From assembly GCF_020283565.1 (NCBI RefSeq), contig NC_060062.1:60032409-60096408 (forward strand): a stretch of 64,000 bases of DNA. Direction: 5' to 3'. Positions 12,001 through 24,281 of the stretch are shown one piece after another (the stretch's first letter is position 1; each line of letters starts with the position of its first letter). The stretch comes from Trifolium pratense (Eukaryota > Streptophyta > Magnoliopsida > Fabales > Fabaceae). The position numbers and the translations under genes were made by a program. A model generated the notes under the pieces. That model saw only the letters and a list, made by a program, of their open reading frames with translations. It was not told where the DNA came from and ran no database searches.

Positions 12001-13090
12001 ACATTTTTAGTTAATGAATATAATGACGTGCTTAATCAACCAATTAAGCCAAGTTTTAATATATACTATTAGTAAACTATATATAGAAAATTAATTGAAG
12101 AATGGTGGTAAAGTAAAGTGGCGCTTTGTAAACTTGTTTAGCAGAACATATCATATATTAGGAAAGCTACTAGGCTAGGCTACTACTAGCCATGAACATA
12201 TCATATCATAAAATAATTTGTCGGTGACCAAAATTTGTAAAGTAATTTTTTCATCTTAACTCTCATGATAACAATTTTGATCCTCTAATTTTATCTCTTT
12301 TTGTAAATGATTGGTCTACAATGATTTTGACCAAGTCAACACACACTTGGTATGTGACTCACTTGTCATGTCATTATATGTGGTAAGACATGCCGACTTA
12401 ATATGAGTCATTATCTACTTATACAAAGCATGCTGATATGACATGTAAGTCACATGTAACGTGCGTTCACTTGGACAAAATATGAGTAAGGGCCAAAAAT
12501 ACTATTATAAAAAATTATGGGCCAAAATTGCTAGTTTGTGAAAGTTAGTGGCCAAAAGTTCATCCCGTTAGATAAATAAAATGGAGAATTTTGAGTTCGA
12601 AACTAACTCCTAGATATTATAATGTTCCTACCAATTGAGTTATTTATGCCTACGAAAATTGTGTATATGTTTCTTTTCATAAAATAATTTGGATTTGAGA
12701 AATGAAATTTTCTTTCAGAAGTGTCCGTTCAATACATGGATGTCTATCATGAACTTTGTGATGAAACCTTTTTAAAGAGCGTAATAGTATTTTTAGTAAA
12801 ATTAATAATTTTTTATTTAATTTTTTTTTCTTTAGATATCTTTTTTTGACAATTTTTTATATATTTTTATATGCCTAAAATGATTGCCTTTGTAACCATA
12901 TATATTTTATATTTGCAGATGCTCAGATGAAAAGAATCCAAGAGTAAAACCATATATATTTTCAAATCAAAAGCTGAAAGACTTGGGACTGAAATTCAGC
13001 CCTGTGAAGCAATGTCTATATGAAACAGTTAAGAGTCTACAAGAGAAAGGACATCTTCCTATTCCTCCAATGCAAGAACACTCTGTTTAA
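9089..13090 (+). CDS. CCR: cinnamoyl-CoA reductase, copy A
   Basis: The enzyme reduces hydroxycinnamoyl-CoA esters to cinnamaldehydes with NADPH, the entry step of monolignol synthesis in the cytosol. Exons: 9089-9233, 9753-9907, 10002-10187, 10807-11159 and 12919-13090; 1011 nt, 336 residues. The Rossmann NADPH-binding motif is [14 protein letters not shown] near residues 19-32. The active-site serine lies in FTSSIGTVY (about 130). The CCR signature NWYCYGK at 163-169 supplies the YxxxK pair. The C-terminus is intact. The start MSTYDN aligns with MPVYDN of copy B; an in-frame upstream ATG at 8990 lies in the leader and was not chosen. Intron 4 is 1.76 kb against 0.62 kb in copy B, and holds an insertion with ends like GACCAAAATT and AATTATGGGCC. 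A CCR-like relative acting on other substrates cannot be excluded. Confidence 0.93.
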
Positions 13091-13494
13091 TTAGTTAAAC
13101 AAAATGCAATATTGAAAGGAGTAATTTAGTAAAAATAATAAATTTCATAATATATGTGAAACACGATAGTTTTGCTTATAAATAAGGGCAAAATCAGTAT
13201 ACATTAGCAATATGTTGTATTGTTTTAAAATCGGACCAGTCATCAAACTCATAAGAGTACTGAATCACTGTTTCATTGGTCGAACTACTGGATTACTGGT
13301 CGAACTGCATGAAAGAATAAAATTAAATCGGATGATTCGAATAAACCAAATTATTCAATCTGTAATATTATAAGTCAAAATATGAATCGAAGTGTTTTGT
13401 AGTTTTATATTTCTTTATTTAATCGAAGTGGTGTGTTTTAGCATTTTCACATTCATATATAGTTTTTTTTTTTTTAAAAAAACGGCAAATATAT

Positions 13495-13750
13495 TACTCC
13501 CTCCTTCCTGAATTTTTGGTCCTTTTAGCCTTTTAGTTTTGTCTCAAAATTTCGGTCCTTTTAAGAAACCAAGACACAATTAATTATACTTTACTATTTA
13601 TATCCTTACAAAAGTTAAAATATTCATTAAATGAATTTTCTCTTTCTTAATAAAGTAAGAATAAAAATGACTTAACTTATTAATCTTTGTTATTTCTTAA
13701 TCAACGTGCAAGACTCTAAAAAAATCAAAGTTTTGGGACGAAGGGAGTAT
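13495..13750. mobile_element. Stowaway-like MITE
   Basis: The ends TACTCCCTCCTTCC and GGGACGAAGGGAGTA are inverted copies, with TA at the edges. It is about 256 bp, AT-rich and non-coding. Confidence 0.65.
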
Positions 13751-13790
13751 TAATAAACCAAGTCTCTGCACATAGACCACATTCATATAT

Positions 13791-13919
13791 ATTTCCTCCG
13801 TCCCAAAATATAAGCAAAAAATTGTCAACAAAAGTGAATGTATCTGGACTAAATTTTAAACCAAATTCATCAATTTTCGTTGACCACTTTTTGCTTATAA
13901 TTTGGGACGGAGGGAGTAG
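13791..13919. mobile_element. Stowaway-like MITE, same type as 3340-3471
   Basis: The left end reads TCCTCCGTCCCAAAATATAA and the right end reads TTGGGACGGAGGGAGTA. The interior shares AACAAAAGTGAATGTAT and TTGACCACTTTTTGCTTATA with the element at 3340-3471, so both belong to one subfamily. Confidence 0.7.
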
Positions 13920-14680
13920 TTAATTTGAGTGACATTGGGTGTTAATGTAAAACGAGTTTATTGCATGTCTAAATTATTTGTAAACTTTTTTTTATGTGTA
14001 GGTATCTTTCTGACTTACAAGATCATTAAAATGTATGCATCTAGAAAAAGCATTCATCCCATCCCATAAAAGTTTATTTAAATAGAATCGTCAAAGAGTG
14101 ATGTACAAAAAAAACAAAGAATCCTTAAAAAGTATTCTGAAATACTCGTTAGCAATAGTTAGCCTTTATAAATTATAATATATAATCAATTCATTTTCAT
14201 TACGGAGAGTTCATAATCCGAATGTATAAACTCCTAAAAGAGTATTTAGCTACGATTGTTCCATGAAATCATACATAATTTCTAAGTGTTTTTCATTCTT
14301 GCATGAACTATATTATCAATTAGGTGTTAATGTAAAACGAGTTTATTCCAAGTCTAAATTGTTTGTAATTTTTTTTTATATGCAGCTACCTTTCTTACTT
14401 ACAAGATCATTAAAATGTATGCATCTAGAAAGAGAATTCATGGCAAAATCTCATTGGTCAAATTCAAGTGTTTTTTTTTTTTTTTGTAATGCTAAGCTTA
14501 TTTTTTTGGGTATGCTTCAAATTCAAGCATGGGTAACACTGCAGTAGTTGAGCACCTAAGCTAGTGGAATTAAAATGATCAAAAGGGTGGAAAAATTCCA
14601 CTTACTTACTACCATACCTTTTGAAAAACTAAAAATGCTAGTATTTATCATTTGAAATTTATTAACACCAAACCCTCTAA

Positions 14681-14965
14681 TATTCCCTCTGTCTCAAATT
14701 ATAAGGGAAAAATAAAAAATACATTTATTAAGAAAAATCAAAACATAATAATTTAATTTGAAATATATTTCTTTGTATTTTTCTTAAAAATAGTTGTATG
14801 AGAAGATGTAAAAAAAATAAAAATTATTGGTTATGGAAAATATATGAGAGAGTAAATTAAATAATAAAAAAAAATCTTAAAAAACATAAATGTTTGTGTT
14901 TTTATCTTATAATTTGGGACAAAAAAATGATTTTTTTTCTCTTATAATTTGGGACGGAGGGAGTA
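14681..14965. mobile_element. Stowaway-like MITE, same subfamily as 33148-33452
   Basis: The left end is TATTCCCTCTGTCTCAAATT and the right end is AATTTGGGACGGAGGGAGTA. The interior (ATAAGGGAAAAATAAAAAA, TTATTAAGAAAAA) matches the element at 33148-33452 along its length. Confidence 0.7.
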
Positions 14966-15459
14966 CCGTACTAATTTTGTAACACATTATTTTATCGGTT
15001 GAAATTTATACAAGTGACAGATAAATTTAATAGAATACACATTATTTAATATGATTTAATTTATTATGAAATAATAATATTTATTTAAATTTCAACCAGT
15101 AAAATGTTGACAAAACTGCACCATGCATGGGTTGTTTAATTAATTTAAAGTTTCAAATAAGTCATTTATCTTTTTTATTAGTGTCAAGTTAATTAGTACG
15201 TCATTTATATTTTTTTTTCACCACAAGTATTCAGTACACTGGACCTTTTAGTCTGATTTGGAGGTTAGTTCTGACATCAAGTGGTTTCAGCTCTTCCTGA
15301 TTGCAGTTGCGGGGATCAAACCGTGACTTGTTTATATTTAAAAACGTTTAACATAAACTACAATAAGTTTAATGCAATATTTATTTATTGTTTTGTTAAT
15401 AATGTGTGCAACGTTAATGCTATTCAAATTTCTACCTTTGTCACTTTTTTGTACATTTA

Positions 15460-15707
15460 AACGTGACTTTTGGACTTTAGAAAGAATCAAAGAAAAATGT
15501 TCCTTTATTGGATTTGATAAGGAGTTGTTGTAAATGTTGATTTAGGACTTTGCCTTGTTCTTTTGCACTTGATTTTGCATGTCTTCAATCACCAACCGAC
15601 CCACTTTACCAGAAAAAGGATAAATATAGCACAATTCGATTCCCACTTCTAGCTAAACAGTAGTGAGAGTAGTTACATTGCATGAAATTATTGACATATT
15701 CTACTTG
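15460..15707 (+). repeat. upstream block of CCR copy B, first part
   Basis: Near-identical to 7961-8257. Shared landmarks are GTTGATTTAGGACTTTGCC, TGTCTTCAATCACCAACC and ATTGACATATTCTACTTGA. Homology with the copy A promoter stops here and resumes at 19081. Confidence 0.8.
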
Positions 15708-15861
15708 ACCAACGGTGGTGTCAACAAAATAGAGAAAAATTGAAAGTCTTTCTATAATTTGTATGTTGAGAAATCCTTTTGGCATTTTCATCAACAACAA
15801 AAACGAAAAAAAAAAAATTGAAAGTTGAGAAGGTATATAACTTATAAGGTACACTCTTAAT

Positions 15862-16414
15862 CAGTAGTGGAGCCAGGGGTGGCCAGGCAGGGCCATGGCC
15901 CACCCCAAAATCACTGGAAATTACTAAAATACCCATGATGTTTTAATAAAATTACACAAAGATACTATATATTATTATCACGCGCAATTCATTAACAATT
16001 CCTACAAACAGCTTAGCGGCTAGTGTGTGGCCAAGGGATAATGAGGACGCTGGTTCAACACCTCCAACCAGCTTTTTTACTCCTTTTCCTGTTTATTTTT
16101 TTAAAAAAATTGCTTTTTTTCTGTTTTAATTTTTAACAAAATCAATTTTAACAAGTAGCATAAGTATTTGAATCAGGTAACCTTGAGCAGCATAATAATA
16201 ATGATACATGCCTTTAAAAACCTTTGCTTTTCATATATATATATATATACACTTGATCTTTAAGATATTTAATTAAATTTTTGATAATTAGATTTATGCT
16301 TATTATAACTTAAATTTTTATATACAAAATAAGTTTTGTATTTGGTGGTTTCCTCTAAAAAAATAAAATAAAATTAGTGGCCCATCCGAGCTTCTTTTCT
16401 TGGCTCCGCCACTG
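15862..16414. mobile_element. non-autonomous hAT-type element
   Basis: The left end CAGTAGTGGAGCCA and the right end TGGCTCCGCCACTG are inverted copies with two mismatches. An exact 8-bp target duplication, CTCTTAAT, flanks it at 15854-15861 and 16415-16422. Eight-base duplications and CAG...CTG ends are hallmarks of hAT elements. At 553 bp it is too short to encode a transposase. A tRNA-like B-box stretch (GGTTCAACACC) at about 16050 hints at a nested or captured SINE. Confidence 0.85.
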
Positions 16415-17851
16415 CTCTTAATTGATCAGTGATACATACACTTGTTTAAAAAAATTATGGATAATTTTAACGACTTAAATATAGTTTTGATCTTTTTATT
16501 TTACTAAATTCGTAATTTTGGTTTTCTTATTTTTTTTGCAATTTTGATTTACACGTTTTTAAAAATTGAGATATTTGATTTCTCTCTATCCTATCTTCAA
16601 TTTTGATGACATAACATTTTGTTAAATGGCATGATATTGCGCACTTTAATTATTTGGCAGCCAACCACATTATATAAAAATGACTTAAATATAAAAATGT
16701 TCTCATATTCTCGAAACGCCAGTTCTTTTCGACAGTAGCCACCCCATTAAACTCTAGTTTTCACTTTTTCTTCACCCTCAAAAGACAGATGGTTTTAGTG
16801 TCAATTTTTGATCCAAAATTACCCCCTCTAAATTGTTTTCCCTTTCCTTTTCATCCAAATAAGTGATTTTCACATATATTCAGTTTTTGACTTTGTGACT
16901 TATTCGTCTTAGTGTGACGTTGTGTTGGTCGTCGTCTTGTTGCATGCGGTGTTATTTTTTTTCTCGTCTTGGTGCACAATTTGTTCGATTCAGATTGACA
17001 TATTAGATTTGACTCCGTACATATTCAATCAATGACTTTGACGTCGTCAACATTGCAAACTCGAAGACATAAGTATTCCGAGCATTTCACTTTTGTCACA
17101 TTTGTTGACATTTTACCGTTGTATATATGCTATTAACGTGGGTAGTGTGACTTTGTTCGCAGATTCACCATTTTTCAGTTATATATTAACGATTTTGAAT
17201 TGTATTATTCATGTCATGTGAGTTGTTAAAAAAATTATTTGAATTAATATGCTATTATTTGAATCGTATCTCTATTTGAAGCAACCATTTAAACCCATAA
17301 TATTTTTACATATCATGTTATTAAAAAAAATTACTTTTAAAGCAATATTGGCTAAAAACCATGATAATTAACTATATGACTACTAAAGTTGTTTTATTTT
17401 ATTAAGCAAAGATACTAAATTTTATAAAGCAAAGATATAGACATATAGTGTATATATGCATAGAGAATTAGAATTGGTTTTTTGAAACATATAGAAGCAC
17501 AGTTATTTATCCAACTATGTAAACTTCAAAGAGGGTTAAAATAAACAAACAACGACAGACCACCAACAAAGCAAACAATATTGCCAATATCTTTCTTTTT
17601 TTTCTCCCAAGATTGGTGGCTATATCACACTATAAATATAAAAAGGTAAAGAATTTATAGTTCAAATTTTAATTTCTCCAATAATATTTTTCTATAGCTA
17701 TCAATTAAACTACATTTATGAAATAATATTGCCATATACTTATCAATTATCAACTTATTTTAACTTTCAATAAAATAAGTTTATAAAACAATATATCAAT
17801 TATCAACTATCAATAAAATACGGGAGGAGATCCTTTCTCATCACATTACCC

Positions 17852-18448
17852 CAGTGGCGTCTCCGAGTTTTTGGAGGCTCTGTGCGAAATATGAAAATGG
17901 GCCTTTAATAAAAAAAACGTAACTTTTTTTTTTATAAAAAACCATCATCGATTTAAATTGCAAATAACATAAAATTATAATCATTCTTATAATTAACATA
18001 AAAAAGATTCATAGGCTAACAATAACAACAAAATACATTATAGCTACTTTGCTTATAAAAAAAACATTCTCGCTACTTAAATCGACTCATTCTTGCTGCA
18101 TTTTTTGAAGCAAATTCATTCAACTTTAATGGAGTTTTTGAGAATAGAAGGAAGGAGGTTAACCGAAGTTAATGCCGCCGGTGATGGTGGCAGGTCGACG
18201 CCTGGTGGTGGTGATTTAATGGAGTTTAAGAACGCAAAATGCAAGATAGACTTCTCTTGTCTGCTATTTTTTTTCTTAAGAAAACGGGTTGGGATGGGCC
18301 TTACTGCCCTAACTTTCTAAGATAAATAACTAATTTTTACATCCCCTAACTTACTAATACTACTATCCTATAAAAAAAATTTGTGGCCCTTATTTTTAAG
18401 AGACCTTGTGTCACGGCCCATGTCGCACATGGGCCTAGGCCGCCCCTG
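17852..18448. mobile_element. non-autonomous hAT-type element, second family
   Basis: The left end is CAGTGGCGTCTCC and the right end is GGCCGCCCCTG, matching as CAG-GGCG inverted ends. An exact 8-bp target duplication, CATTACCC, flanks it at 17844-17851 and 18449-18456. It is 597 bp with no transposase. Its interior differs from the element at 15862, so it is a different family. Confidence 0.82.
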
Positions 18449-19080
18449 CATTACCCTCCAGTGATATCCTGTCCATCCATTATAATTTTATCTTCTGTTT
18501 AAAATTCCACTGGAGACAACCCGGACCCATAAAATACGAGGTAAGTTATTTTAACATTAAAATATTGACAATATATTTGATGATATATTATATCTTTATC
18601 TTTCTCCTACTTTTTAGTTTTTACACTTTACACATATTTCAAAAATATACAAAAAAAAACACTTGAAAATAATTTGACAACAAAATTTTAATGTTCCAAT
18701 ATCATTTCTCTAAATTTAAATTTAATATTACTATCAATTTCTTTTAGTTTCTTAGTTTCATAAGGGAGTCCGATATATAGCTAATAAAAACAGAGGTTAG
18801 TAATTTCTTTTGCAAAAGTCGTTATACACATGTAATTAAAATACGTAATAAAAATAAAATATGGAACACAACATGTACATATTTTTTTACAGTACAAGTT
18901 GTTGTACAATTAAGAATAGGACGATGTTCAAATAGGATGATGTTCAAATGTACGTCAACCAAATTTTGTAAGACCCGCGTTTAAAATTATTTCTTATAAT
19001 ATGTGCACATGTCTACAAAAAAAAAAAAAAATGTGTTCCAAAATGTTTCCTAAAACAATTATATTTAAGCAATAAAGGGA

Positions 19081-19230
19081 AGCTTCTGCACTATGTGTTT
19101 TTTGCTACAAAGTGGAAAAGTTATTACTTCTTCAATATGAAATGTTCAAAAAAGGAGTAAAAAATAACTATAAAAATAACACTTGGTAGAGATTAGGTGA
19201 ATGTGTTAATTTCTCAAATCTATAAAAGGA
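19081..19230 (+). promoter_or_regulatory. proximal promoter of CCR copy B, with TATA box
   Basis: Bases 19081-19160 resume homology with 8257-8325 upstream of copy A. CTATAAAAGG at 19220-19229 is a good TATA box, about 170 bp before the ATG. The leader that follows (CATTGCCCATATTG, CATTTCCAACAA) is shared with copy A. Confidence 0.6.
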
Positions 19231-19400
19231 ATCCATTGCCCATATTGTTCATTGTGTCATTTCCAACAACAAGCATCTATCTCCCATACTTTAGAGCAAT
19301 TATTCTTTGTTATCTTCATTGCTCTTTCTTTCTAGTCTTAATTTCTCATCCATAACTTTTTTTTTCTTACTTAAGTTTATTTCTTCTTATACACAAAAAT

Positions 19401-21613
19401 ATGCCTGTCTATGATAACACTTCATTAGTCTCCGGTGCCGACCAAACTGTGTGTGTCACCGGTGCCGGTGGGTTCATAGCTTCTTGGCTTGTTAAACTTC
19501 TTTTGGAGAAAGGTTACACCGTTAGAGGAACCCTCCGAAACCCAGGTATGCATGTTAATATTGACATTTTTTTTCTTTTATATTTCATTTATTTATAAGA
19601 TAATTTGGTAATTAAGGTTTTACATCGAAGTCATATAGTATCTAAGAACACGATTCTCAATATTACATAGAATCGTGGTCATAAATTATTTTATGATAAT
19701 GATTGCAAAAACTATATATATTATGTCGGGATATGGTCGCGAACTATTTCTTGCATGGTACATTAAATAAAGCAACAAATCAATTTAATCATTTCATGTT
19801 TTTGTTTAGATGAAATTTATGTCATTTCTAACATGTGTATGCATGCATATGTGAATTTTTGTTATATTATCATCAGAGGATCCAAAGAATGGTCACTTGA
19901 AAGAGTTGGAAGGAGCAAAAGAGAGATTAACTTTGCATAAGGTTGATCTTCTTGATCTTAAATCTATCCAATCTGTTATTCATGGCTGCCATGGTGTATT
20001 CCACACAGCCTCCCCTGTTACTGACAACCCTGTGAGTAATTTAATTTTTCTGTTTTATATTTCTAAATTTCATACAAAAATGTAACATAAATAGTTACTA
20101 ATGTGAATGATTTGTGGAATTCAGGAAGAAATGTTGGAGCCAGCAATAAATGGAACTAAGAATGTGATTATAGCGTCCGCAGAAGCTAAAGTGAGACGTG
20201 TTGTGTTCACTTCATCAATTGGAACCGTCTATATGAACCCAAATACAAGTAGAGATGTTGTGGTTGATGAGTCGTACTGGAGTGATTTAGAACATTGCAA
20301 GAACACAAAGGTTTGATTAATTAACTATATATACTCAATATATTATCACGCTATAATGTCACTCAAACCGGAACCCTGAATTAATATTTTTATTAATTAA
20401 AGTCTTTGAAAAATATTAATATTAATTAATTAGTTGATGAATAATTTTAATTTTTAATTTTTTTTGCAGAATTGGTATTGTTATGGGAAGACAGTGGCAG
20501 AACAATCAGCATGGGATATAGCAAAAGAAAACCAAGTGGATTTGGTTGTAGTGAACCCGGTTTTGGTTCTTGGGCCATTACTACAATCAACAGTTAATGC
20601 AAGTACAATTCACATCCTCAAATATCTTACTGGTTCAGCCAAGACTTATGTGAATGCAACACAATCTTATGTTAGTGTTAAGGATGTTGCATTAGCACAT
20701 GTTCTTGTTTATGAGACAAATTCTGCTTCTGGTAGATACATATGTTCTGATGCTTCCTTGCACCGTGGTGAAGTTGTTGAAATTTTGGCCAAGTATTTTC
20801 CTGAGTATCCACTTCCTACCAAGTAAGTAACTTTGCGCCCCCGCCGATTATTTTCCTTAGTATCCACTTCCTACGTGTTCATGTTAATTTGCTAATAAAA
20901 TTATATGAGATTGTAGAAATTAATAATTGTGACGATAGAGAGAAGATGAAATGTTAATTAAGATGATACAATTTTTTTTTATATTTATATTTTTTAAAAT
21001 AGTAGAAATAATATCTCTTAAGTTAATCCGTCCTTAAACCAGATATCGAATAACAACAAGAAAAGAAAAAAAATCCCTATTTATTGGAATTAAAATAGAC
21101 AAGTGAAGTGTTTTCAAACTGGCCATAAATTATCATAAAATAATTGGTTGGTGCCTTAATTAAGTGCACGTGTTTCTTTCAGTAAAATAATTTGGATTTT
21201 AGAATTGACCATCAAATCAGATTAAACTAGTGGTGAAAGAAAAAAAATTGTTTAAATTGTTTTGCAACCGTCTTAGAATTAATGTGATTGATTTTGTTTA
21301 ATTAATATTTATTTTTATTGAGTAAGTTTTTATATATTTTTTAAAAAGAGTGAGACAATTGTCTTAGTAACTTTAATTACCGGGATATAATTTTTCACAC
21401 ATTAAAACTAAACATATATATATTTTTTCTTTAATTTGCAGGTGTTCAGATGAAAAGAATCCAAGGGTGAAACCATTCATATTCTCAAATCAAAAGCTGA
21501 AAAACTTAGGATTGGAATTGACTCCTGTGAAGCAATGTCTATATGAGACAGTTAGAAGTCTACAAGAGAAAGGACACCTTCCTATTCCCCAAATGAAAGA
21601 AGACTTTGTTTAA
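19401..21613 (+). CDS. CCR: cinnamoyl-CoA reductase, copy B
   Basis: It should perform the same reaction as copy A: NADPH-dependent reduction of cinnamoyl-CoA esters to aldehydes for monolignols or defence phenolics. Exons: 19401-19545, 19877-20031, 20125-20310, 20470-20822 and 21442-21613; 1011 nt, 336 residues. The dinucleotide-binding motif [11 protein letters not shown] is at about 19-29, active-site Ser in FTSSIGTVY at 128-136, and NWYCYGK at 163-169. Exon sizes equal those of copy A exactly, and the proteins differ at scattered sites (for example RGTLRNP against KGTVRNP, and EDFV against EHSV at the C-terminus). Introns are shorter than in copy A. The reading frame is intact and the leader conserved, so it is probably functional, but its distal upstream DNA is displaced by a 3.4-kb insertion. 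Confidence 0.95.
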
Positions 21614-24281
21614 TTAGTAGAACAAAAGGCAATAATATGTTTCTTCTAGGGAATTTTTTTAATTAAGCTTTTTGTTCCTTTTATATCATATTTTCAGTTT
21701 GAGTTTCATCATAGTATTCTTAGGTGCCTAAATTTGTAATATTAATAAAATCAAAGCCGCAAAATTAATAATAGATTTTTTTGTTTTTATATATAACTAA
21801 GATTAGTACTAGATTGTGAATTGTAATTTTTTTTCTTCATAATGCATGTATACCGATAATATATTTTACAGTACATTTTATATGTATATTAAAAATAATT
21901 ATACATGAGTAACAAAAATATATATAATTTTTTTCAGAAAATCTACGGTCTTTGGTGATATATATAAGGCCAAAAATGTCAAATGCAAATAGTATAAAAG
22001 GATTGTCATAACAGTTTTATCATATTTAGTCCTTTGTTTTGGGGGTTGTTTGTCACAAAGTAAAATTCTCAACTAAAACTACGAGTAAATGAATGGCTAA
22101 GATTATTACAACATTTATGCGTAAAACTAAGTTTTTGTATTCTTAAGAATTTTACTACGAGTATCAATATATCAAAAGCATAAACTTAAGAATACGAAAT
22201 TGTTTTAGTAAAACTAAGTTTCAAGTTCTAGAATCTAAAACAAATTTCACCTTTTAGAAAATAGATGTGTAAATTCTTAAAATTTAATGTATATGAAGTG
22301 CTTGCATCTTAAGTAGCAACCAGCAATCGCATCCTAAAAGGTGGAGGCGTAAAATACTGAAATTCCATATATAGGGGTGACAACTACTTTGGATGCGAAC
22401 ACAATTCATATGTTAAGTAGCGAACGTTATTTTTTCTAGATTTCTCTTTTTACGACATTTGCTACTTAGATATCTGAATGGATAAAATAAAAATGCAAAG
22501 GGCACACGAGAAATAATAGGAGATGCGAAAAGAAAATCTCTCCAAAATTGTTAGTAGATTCGTCTCTAAATTTCCATCACTTATATTTTGGGCTTGGCCC
22601 AATTTGTCTCACAATGAAATAATATATATCCCACACTCTTCCAAAAAAAAAATGATTAATGTGATTTATTTAGAAATAAAATATGTCAATTATTTTGAAG
22701 CAAATGTTATTTACAAACATAATAATTTTTTAAAATAAAATGTTTGACTCAAATGGTTAATGAGTTCCTTATATAACAAATTATTCAGGAGAATTCGAGT
22801 TTAATTCTTAATGAAAATAATTAATAGTCAAACTTTTTAACCTTACGATCGAACTATGAATTATCGAAACTCATTTTCCTATAAAACCAGAAGAAGGCTA
22901 ATGAAAAAGAATTTTTTTTTACCAAAAATAGAACAATTATTGTATGATTTTGTTCCCGTGTTATCTGGAGGACTCTTGACGTTATTATAAATGGCAGGAT
23001 ATAGAAGCTGAAGACCCTGGAACTTGTTGAAGCTAGGAGTATGTGGCAATTTCTTCTTGTTCCATAAAATCCACCTTGCATTTTATGATATTATTATTAT
23101 TATTATTATTAAGTTTTCATTTTCAACGCTGTCAGCATCTTGGACTTGGAATACAAAAGAAAACATCTATCTATTTCCTTTATTAATTTACATAAAGAAA
23201 ACTCCTCATTGACTTTATATGAAGGTCGGTTTGAATCAATGACAATGTCTCTATTAGGAGCAAAAAGCACTTATATGAAAGATACTAGATACCAATACAA
23301 TTTTGAGCGTACTTGATGTGAAGGAAATTAAATCTAGATTAGATTCTCTTAAAAAAAAAAATTCATGTTAGTTATATTATTGTAATATTAATCATTAATT
23401 CGCTTTTTTTCGCTTTTCTTAAATGTTCTTTTATCTCAGATTTACCTACTATTAAATTACAAAAAGAAAAGACAATATGAAAAAAATAATTGGAGAATCC
23501 AAATCATAAACCCTAAACAATTTGGGGCTGGACCATTAATGTCCCACATTGAGTGTGTTATTGGAGCGGAAAAGAATGGTGATATGTTCTTTACAACAAA
23601 AGATGATAAACTAGTCATGTTTGATTTAATTGAAATGACAATGTTTCTATTAGGAAACAAAAAAACACATCTGATTCTATTGAAATTTTTGTAGTGTGTA
23701 TTCAATTGAAATTGAAATTCAATGAAAATATGAATGAAGGATCTCATGTATTCAACCTTATGTTATCATAGTTTGCAGTGGTGATTGACATTAGACTTGT
23801 TAAGGATGACCACAATTTGATCCCGTGATTAGAATGAGACTGAAACCACTAGATGTTAGAACTGACTCACGAATAAGATTATACTAGTGGTGAAAACCAA
23901 CAAAATTAAAAATTAAAAAAAAAAAAAACCTTATGGGAGTTTATGCATAAGGTTAGGATATACTCTCTCCATCCAATTTTATAAGACCTACTTTGACTAA
24001 ATGCATTATTTATTTGTCTTGTTTTGACCATATTTTTCTAATAGTATATAAATGTAAATATTATCATATAAAATCTTGTTTGATTTGTTTCAATGAATAT
24101 TTTCAAAATATCAAATTTTTATAATTTTTACTAATAGACAATTAAAAATATTCGTAATCAAAATTATGTATTGACATACGTGCAACAACCACCGACTTTG
24201 AATTATATAGTATGTGTTGAGTTCATTGTAAAATAAGCTAGTTTCTTATAAATAAATTAAAAAAAACCTCTAGCAAGAGTA
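21614..24281. other. intergenic: AT-rich, with a MITE copy
   Basis: No protein-like ORF. A SINE-like scrap lies at about 22740-22840 (TCAAATGGTTAATGAG, then GAATTCGAGTTTAATTC). A direct repeat of about 45 bp (ATGACAATGTCTCTATTAGG at 23238, ATGACAATGTTTCTATTAGG at 23634) is present, as is a (TTA)n run at 23089-23111. Confidence 0.45.
23958..24190. mobile_element. degenerate MITE related to the copies in the long inverted repeat
   Basis: The interior (ATATTATCATATAAAATCTTG, TATTTTCAAAATATC, TTATAATTTTTACTA) matches the MITEs at 46270-46562 and 50983-51240. The left end ACTCTCTCCATCC is Stowaway-like. The right end is decayed. Confidence 0.55.

Larger units (their letters stand above)
13091..15459. 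other. intergenic between CCR copies: MITE-rich
   Basis: No protein-like ORF. Three Stowaway-like elements listed separately take up much of the space. A segment at about 13935-14045 (GTGTTAATGTAAAACGAG and then GTATGCATCTAGAAA) recurs at about 14322-14432, a direct repeat of roughly 110 bp. Confidence 0.55.
15708..19080. other. 3.4-kb insertion in the CCR copy B upstream region
   Basis: This stretch has no counterpart upstream of copy A. It contains two hAT-type elements (15862-16414 and 17852-18448), AT-rich filler and no convincing gene. The ORF at 18093-18320 lies inside the second element and does not resemble a protein. No flanking duplication for the whole block is seen, so it probably built up stepwise. 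Confidence 0.6.

Noticed and set aside
18093..18320. A small gene at 18.1 kb
   Set aside because: It lies wholly within the hAT-type element 17852-18448 and shows no protein family features.
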